Shown here in pieces: positions 14,187-17,029 of a stretch of DNA of 17,029 nt; within the stretch, counting starts at the first letter, position 1, and the number at the start of each line of letters is the position of its first letter. The stretch is taken from contig JANWHL010000024.1 of NCBI GenBank assembly GCA_025450405.1, positions 1 to 17,029 of the forward strand, in the 5' to 3' direction. This DNA is from Ktedonobacterales bacterium (GTDB lineage: Bacteria > Chloroflexota > Ktedonobacteria > Ktedonobacterales > JADMIN01). Under the pieces are notes generated by a model. That model searched no databases and was not told the origin of the DNA. It worked only from the letters and a program-made list of their open reading frames with translations. The position numbers and the translations under genes are program-made.

Positions 14187-14208
14187 GGTTCTCCGCGAAA
14201 AACGCACC

Positions 14209-14586
14209 CTACTCCGCGGCCGTGCGCGTGCCTGTCGTCCCCGTGGTCAGACCGGCGTCAGCCGGGGCCGAGCGCGGGCGACCGTGGGCCCGCTGGCCAC
14301 CAATCCGCCCGATGCGCGAGTAGTGCTCCGTCCCGAGATTGCGCTTCGTGGCCTCGCCGCCACGTCGCCCGATCTCGGTGTAGAAGGCGCTACCACGCCG
14401 CTCACGCACCGTCGAGCCACCCTTGGACCCAATGCGGGCGTAAAACTCTTTACCGTACTTCTCGCGCGCCGCCGTGCCGCCACGCCGCGCGGCCTCCGTG
14501 CCAGGCCGCGGGCCCGGCTTGCGGCGGGTCGGTGTCACAGTCGCATCAGCTTGCTGGTGCGCTCCTTGCGAGTGCTTGTCAGCCAT
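14209..14586 (-). CDS. KGG/YciG-like Gly-Gly-repeat stress protein
   Basis: This is a 125-residue, very hydrophilic, basic protein. After a tail containing KPGPRPG, residues 31-102 hold about three and a half 20-residue repeats of the pattern GxxGGxxxxxxxGxxFYxxI (ARRGG..EFYARI, GSKGG..AFYTEI, GRRGG..EHYSRI, GRIGG). This matches the stress-induced KGG-motif family (YciG-like general stress proteins), which are small, abundant, disordered proteins of unclear mechanism. I chose ATG 14586 because AAGGAG lies 9 bases upstream; an in-frame ATG at 14595-14593 directly abuts that site and is less likely. The gene has its own strong terminator and is divergent from the HTH-GAF regulator, which may control it. 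Confidence 0.9.
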   Translation of the reverse strand: MADKHSQGAHQQADATVTPTRRKPGPRPGTEAARRGGTAAREKYGKEFYARIGSKGGSTVRERRGSAFYTEIGRRGGEATKRNLGTEHYSRIGRIGGQRAHGRPRSAPADAGLTTGTTGTRTAAE

Positions 14587-14604
14587 ATCCGTCATCTCCT
14601 TCGC

Positions 14605-14630
14605 GCTCCGCCGCTCCCAGGCGGCGGAGC
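14605..14630 (-). other. Leader hairpin upstream of the stress protein ribosome site
   Basis: GCTCCGCCG (14605-14613) pairs perfectly with CGGCGGAGC (14622-14630) around an 8-base loop. On the mRNA it lies directly upstream of the AAGGAG site (14601-14596) and leaves that site free. It might stabilise the message or influence translation. Confidence 0.4.
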
Positions 14631-14937
14631 CATGCTCGCCCCATGCGTGGCGCAACGTACGCACAGGTCATGCACTCCGGGACGATCTCCCCGGCCTTGC
14701 CCGCGTGTGCCACCTGAAGCCTGACCACGGTCACAATGGCGTGTTGGCTCCCGTGCCCGCGGTCCCGCGCAATGGACCTCACCGAGAGATCGAAGACACC
14801 ATATCCCTCGCTCGGCACTTATGTCACGCCACAACGGTTCAATTGGTCGAACGTTCGGGAGACAACGTCCACTCATAATCCGACAGATCTTGCGAGCATG
14901 GGGTATCATTAGGAATGGCGAGCGGGGGATATCAGCC
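14631..14937. promoter_or_regulatory. Divergent promoter region of the stress gene and HTH-GAF gene
   Basis: No gene is supported here. A perfect 10-base palindrome CGAACGTTCG lies at 14848-14857. A plus-strand -10-like CATAAT is at 14874-14879, with the palindrome covering the position of its -35 box, as an operator might. A second -10-like word, TATCAT, is at 14904-14909, with CCGACA 18 bases upstream. On the minus strand GTGACA (14827-14822) and GATATG (14805-14800) are 16 bases apart, a weak promoter for the stress gene. All these are tentative. Confidence 0.4.
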
Positions 14938-16278
14938 ATGTCTGGTCGGATGGTGCCTGAACAGATGACTCCTGAATACACGACGCGACACCGACACGAG
15001 CCCACCAGCGACGACACCGGAACGGCTGGGATGCCGCACGCGGCTGGTTGGCTGGGGATGGTCGCGGCCTCTCGCTATCTTGGCGTCCACCGCTCTACCC
15101 TCCATCTTGCCGTGCGCCAGGGTGAGATTCAGCCCGACGCCCGCACTCCCGGCGGTCATATCCGCTTCCGGCCCGACACCCTCGAGGCGTTCAAGGCTCA
15201 CCTCGTCGACGCACCCGCCGCTGGCGGGACGGCGGCGCGCCTCCGCGCGCTGGCCGAGCTGCCCCAGGAAATCATCGCGGCGACTTCCGCGCCCGACGCC
15301 TGCCGGACCGTGCTCAGTCGCATCCGTCAGGTCGAGCCCGCCGTCGACATGGGCTACATCGCGGTCATCCAGCCGACCGACCGTGACCCCGTGGCCATGC
15401 GCCCTCTGGCGGCCACGGCCATTCCCGGTGGGTTCTTCGCCACGTACCAGCGGCTGCGCCCCAATTACGACTTCGCGGCCTCCACCGTGCTCTGTAGCGG
15501 CCAGCCCAGGGTATTTGAGGATATGCTCGTCGAACCGCTGCCGCGGGGCGCGGCCCTGCTGCGCCACTGGATGAAAGCCCGCGCGCACCCCGTGCGCTCG
15601 CTTGTTGCCCTGCCTCTTGTGGCCCGCCAGCGTCCTATCGGTGTGCTCGTGCTCATCAGCGCGGCCCCCAAAGCCTTCGGACCGAACGAGATGCTCTTCC
15701 TGACCAGCATTGCCGGACTCCTATCCGTGGCGCTGGTCGCGGTCCATCGCCTAAACGTGCTCGAAGGGTCCGCGGCGCTCATCGCGCGGGCCCTGGAGAT
15801 CCGCTCGGACAACCACGGCTCCCCTCCGCTCCAGGATCTGGCCTCGTCATACCTGGGCACCAGCGGCGCCTTCGCGGTCTACGCGGATGGCCTCACCACG
15901 GACGTGCCAGAGTCCGCCCCCGAGGCCGAGCAGCTCGCGCGCGCGGCGCGCGAGGCGGGCGTCGCCCGGCGTGAGTCGTTTGGATCTGGCACGCATCGGC
16001 GCATGGGCCTGGCCGTGCCTCTGCCTAGCGAGCCGGGTGGGGCCTCGGTGGCGGCTGTCTGGCCCGAGGAGCGCCAGAATCTCCGCATCGAGCGCGCCCT
16101 GCTCACCGTCTTTGGTGGCGCGTGCGTCCTGGCTCAGTCCACGCCCGATCGCGGCCCACACCTCGAGCCGGCCTCCGGCCGCGGCGCCGAATCCAGCGCC
16201 GCCCCCGAGCCCCGGCCTAAATCCACCAAAGCCGGATCCAATCGCGGTGCCGGCGCGCCACGCCCGCCCGAGGCGTGA
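14938..16278 (+). CDS. Excisionase-type HTH plus GAF-domain regulator
   Basis: This is a 446-residue protein. Residues about 38-88 are a MerR/excisionase-like winged helix: GWLGMVAASRYLGVHRSTLHLAV, then GEIQPDARTPGGHIRFRPDTLEAF. The PGGHxRF wing is typical of BldC/HTH_17-type domains. Residues about 105-270 look like a GAF sensor domain, with RSLVALPLVARQRPIGVLVLIS and FGPNEMLFLTSIAGLLSVAL as its closing strand and helix. Residues 278-400 may be a second, degenerate GAF-like region. The tail from 401 is Pro/Ser/Gly-rich and disordered. The start is ATG 14938 with GGGGGA 10 bases upstream; the frame stays open to 14821 but that part is atypical. It probably binds DNA in response to an unknown ligand. 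The divergent Gly-Gly-repeat stress gene is the obvious candidate target. Confidence 0.85.
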   Translation: MSGRMVPEQMTPEYTTRHRHEPTSDDTGTAGMPHAAGWLGMVAASRYLGVHRSTLHLAVRQGEIQPDARTPGGHIRFRPDTLEAFKAHLVDAPAAGGTAARLRALAELPQEIIAATSAPDACRTVLSRIRQVEPAVDMGYIAVIQPTDRDPVAMRPLAATAIPGGFFATYQRLRPNYDFAASTVLCSGQPRVFEDMLVEPLPRGAALLRHWMKARAHPVRSLVALPLVARQRPIGVLVLISAAPKAFGPNEMLFLTSIAGLLSVALVAVHRLNVLEGSAALIARALEIRSDNHGSPPLQDLASSYLGTSGAFAVYADGLTTDVPESAPEAEQLARAAREAGVARRESFGSGTHRRMGLAVPLPSEPGGASVAAVWPEERQNLRIERALLTVFGGACVLAQSTPDRGPHLEPASGRGAESSAAPEPRPKSTKAGSNRGAGAPRPPEA

Positions 16279-16306
16279 TACCGTCTCCGGAGCATCCATG
16301 CCGCCG

Positions 16307-16351
16307 GCCTTCGTCGCCGAAGGCTTCATAGGGGCGCACGGTTGTGCGCCC
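16307..16351. repeat. Two adjacent hairpins between the HTH-GAF and reductase genes
   Basis: GCCTTCG (16307-16313) pairs with CGAAGGC (16318-16324). Then GGGCGCAC (16332-16339) pairs perfectly with GTGCGCCC (16344-16351) around GGTT. The first lies 29 bases after the regulator stop and could end its transcript, though no T-run follows. The second, flanked by TAGG, resembles the 'TAGGGGCGCACG..' palindromic intergenic repeats that recur in many bacterial genomes. The remainder of 16279-16467 shows no gene. Confidence 0.5.
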
Positions 16352-16467
16352 GCCAACCGACACCGCCGCCATCCGTAGGGATGTCCGATGGACGCCCGCC
16401 GCGGTTTCAGCCGCCTGGAAACTCCCCAGCATTTGGATTCGATGTGACCGAAGGCGTACATAGCACC

Positions 16468-17029
16468 ATGAAAGCTGACCGGATGAGCAGCGTAGGCGGG
16501 ACCGCTGAGCCGATCGAATCCGTGCCGGCAGGCGGGGCGGTGGTGGTCGTTGGAGCGGGGATGGCTGGCGCCAGCGCCGTCGAGTCCCTCCGCCGTGAGG
16601 GCTTCGCCGGCCGGATCGTCCTCGTCGGCGACGAGCCTCTTCTACCCTACGAGCGTCCCCCGCTCTCCAAGACGGTCTTGATCGGCGCCACACCTCCCGA
16701 GCACACGATTCTCCGCGACGCAGCGTTCTATGCGGACAATCGCATCGAGCTGCGCCTGAACACCCGCGCCGCAGCCCTGGATATTCCCGCGCGCTCCATT
16801 CAACTCGCGGACGGCGCGACGCTCCGGTTCGATGCCCTCGTGATCGCCACTGGTTCACTTGTACGCCACCTCGCCGTACCGGGGGCGGATCTGCCCGGTG
16901 TTCGCTACCTCCGCACGCTGGAGGAGGCGCGTGCGCTCGCTCACGACTTGCGCACACTGGCCGACCGCGGCGCTCCAGGCGAAGAGCGCGATCCCCGTGC
17001 GCCCAGCACTCCTGGTGACCCTGTCGCAC
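16468..17029 (+). CDS. FAD-dependent NAD(P)H:ferredoxin/rubredoxin reductase-type oxidoreductase (C-terminus cut off)
   Basis: The frame begins at ATG 16468 and is open to the right edge (187 codons). Residues 24-35 (AVVVVGAGMAGA) form the FAD-binding GxGxxG loop. They are followed by RIVLVGDEPLLPYERPPLSK (49-68), whose YERPPLSK signature marks ferredoxin and rubredoxin reductases of the class II disulfide-reductase-like flavoprotein family. VIATGS (residues 125-130) is the second conserved flavin-contact motif. These enzymes pass electrons from NAD(P)H to ferredoxin or rubredoxin, often for Rieske oxygenases or P450s. After the TLADRG helix the protein has a Pro/Glu/Arg-rich stretch where most homologues go directly to the NAD-binding domain. 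The start is uncertain: the ribosome site is weak (GAAGG 13 bases upstream) and ATG 16483 is possible. Confidence 0.88.
   Translation, partial: MKADRMSSVGGTAEPIESVPAGGAVVVVGAGMAGASAVESLRREGFAGRIVLVGDEPLLPYERPPLSKTVLIGATPPEHTILRDAAFYADNRIELRLNTRAAALDIPARSIQLADGATLRFDALVIATGSLVRHLAVPGADLPGVRYLRTLEEARALAHDLRTLADRGAPGEERDPRAPSTPGDPVA

Noticed and set aside
12957..14717. A 586-residue plus-strand open frame crossing 14158-14186
   Set aside because: It crosses the terminator and is antisense to two well-supported genes, and its product is unlike any folded protein.
14848..14857. LexA (SOS) box
   Set aside because: CGAACGTTCG has the half sites of the Gram-positive SOS box but lacks the four-base spacer between them, so it is only noted as a palindrome.
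14821..14937. Upstream start of the HTH-GAF protein at 14821
   Set aside because: The extra 39 residues cross the candidate promoter and palindrome and are unlike the rest of the protein.

Overview
The window is about 17 kb of very GC-rich bacterial chromosome carrying eleven protein genes, two of them cut by the window edges. No rRNA, tRNA, transposase, integrase or CRISPR array was seen. A bacterial NurA-type nuclease, a Gly-Gly-repeat (KGG/YciG-like) stress protein, an excisionase-type HTH fused to GAF, and large TPR proteins with Pro/Gly/Tyr-rich tails would fit a Chloroflexota-like (for example Thermomicrobia-type) bacterium. That is a guess from gene content, and no marker gene fixes the taxon.

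Layout. 1-276 (-): small 'MPRGDKS..YTDKQ' stress/plasmid-stabilisation-type protein, 3' end missing. 528-1997 (-): pentapeptide-repeat protein with a C-terminal ion-channel-like membrane domain, behind a good promoter at 2091-2119. 2279-2833 (+): Nudix ADP-ribose pyrophosphatase, convergent with the next group across GC-rich hairpins. 3004-8054 (-): two tandem paralogous membrane/TPR proteins followed by a NurA nuclease. 8622-10024 (+): a lone cyclic-nucleotide-binding domain protein and a very basic protein with one C-terminal membrane helix. 10074-13874 (-): a 1266-residue protein with about 28 TPRs. 14209-14586 (-): Gly-Gly-repeat stress protein with a strong terminator. 14938-16278 (+): HTH-GAF regulator, divergent from it. 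16468-17029 (+): start of an FAD ferredoxin-reductase-type oxidoreductase, 3' end missing.

How the genes may work together (inference). Several products suit stress or repair roles: ADP-ribose clearance, NurA end resection, the KGG-type protein and the gene 1 family. The HTH-GAF protein is a natural candidate to control the divergent stress gene. The two paralogous membrane proteins share a disordered P/G/Y-rich N-terminus, three membrane helices, a TPR domain, a C-terminal beta-type domain and exactly two corresponding cysteines. They look like an envelope protein pair whose binding domain lies outside the membrane. Their coupling to NurA is unexpected.

Most notable structure. (i) The giant TPR protein has a 12-unit internal period, seen from two half-length repeats exactly 423 residues apart and from the pairing of every AHxxY-type unit. 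(ii) The two paralogues share a bipartite upstream element, TTGYCAG-N6-TACAATG. (iii) A perfect 18-bp repeat encodes MPWQPG five times. (iv) A 13-bp repeat at one stop codon puts TGA in all three frames. I do not see a clearly new defence or mobile system. The paralogue pair with NurA and the giant TPR protein are the best candidates for undescribed biology.
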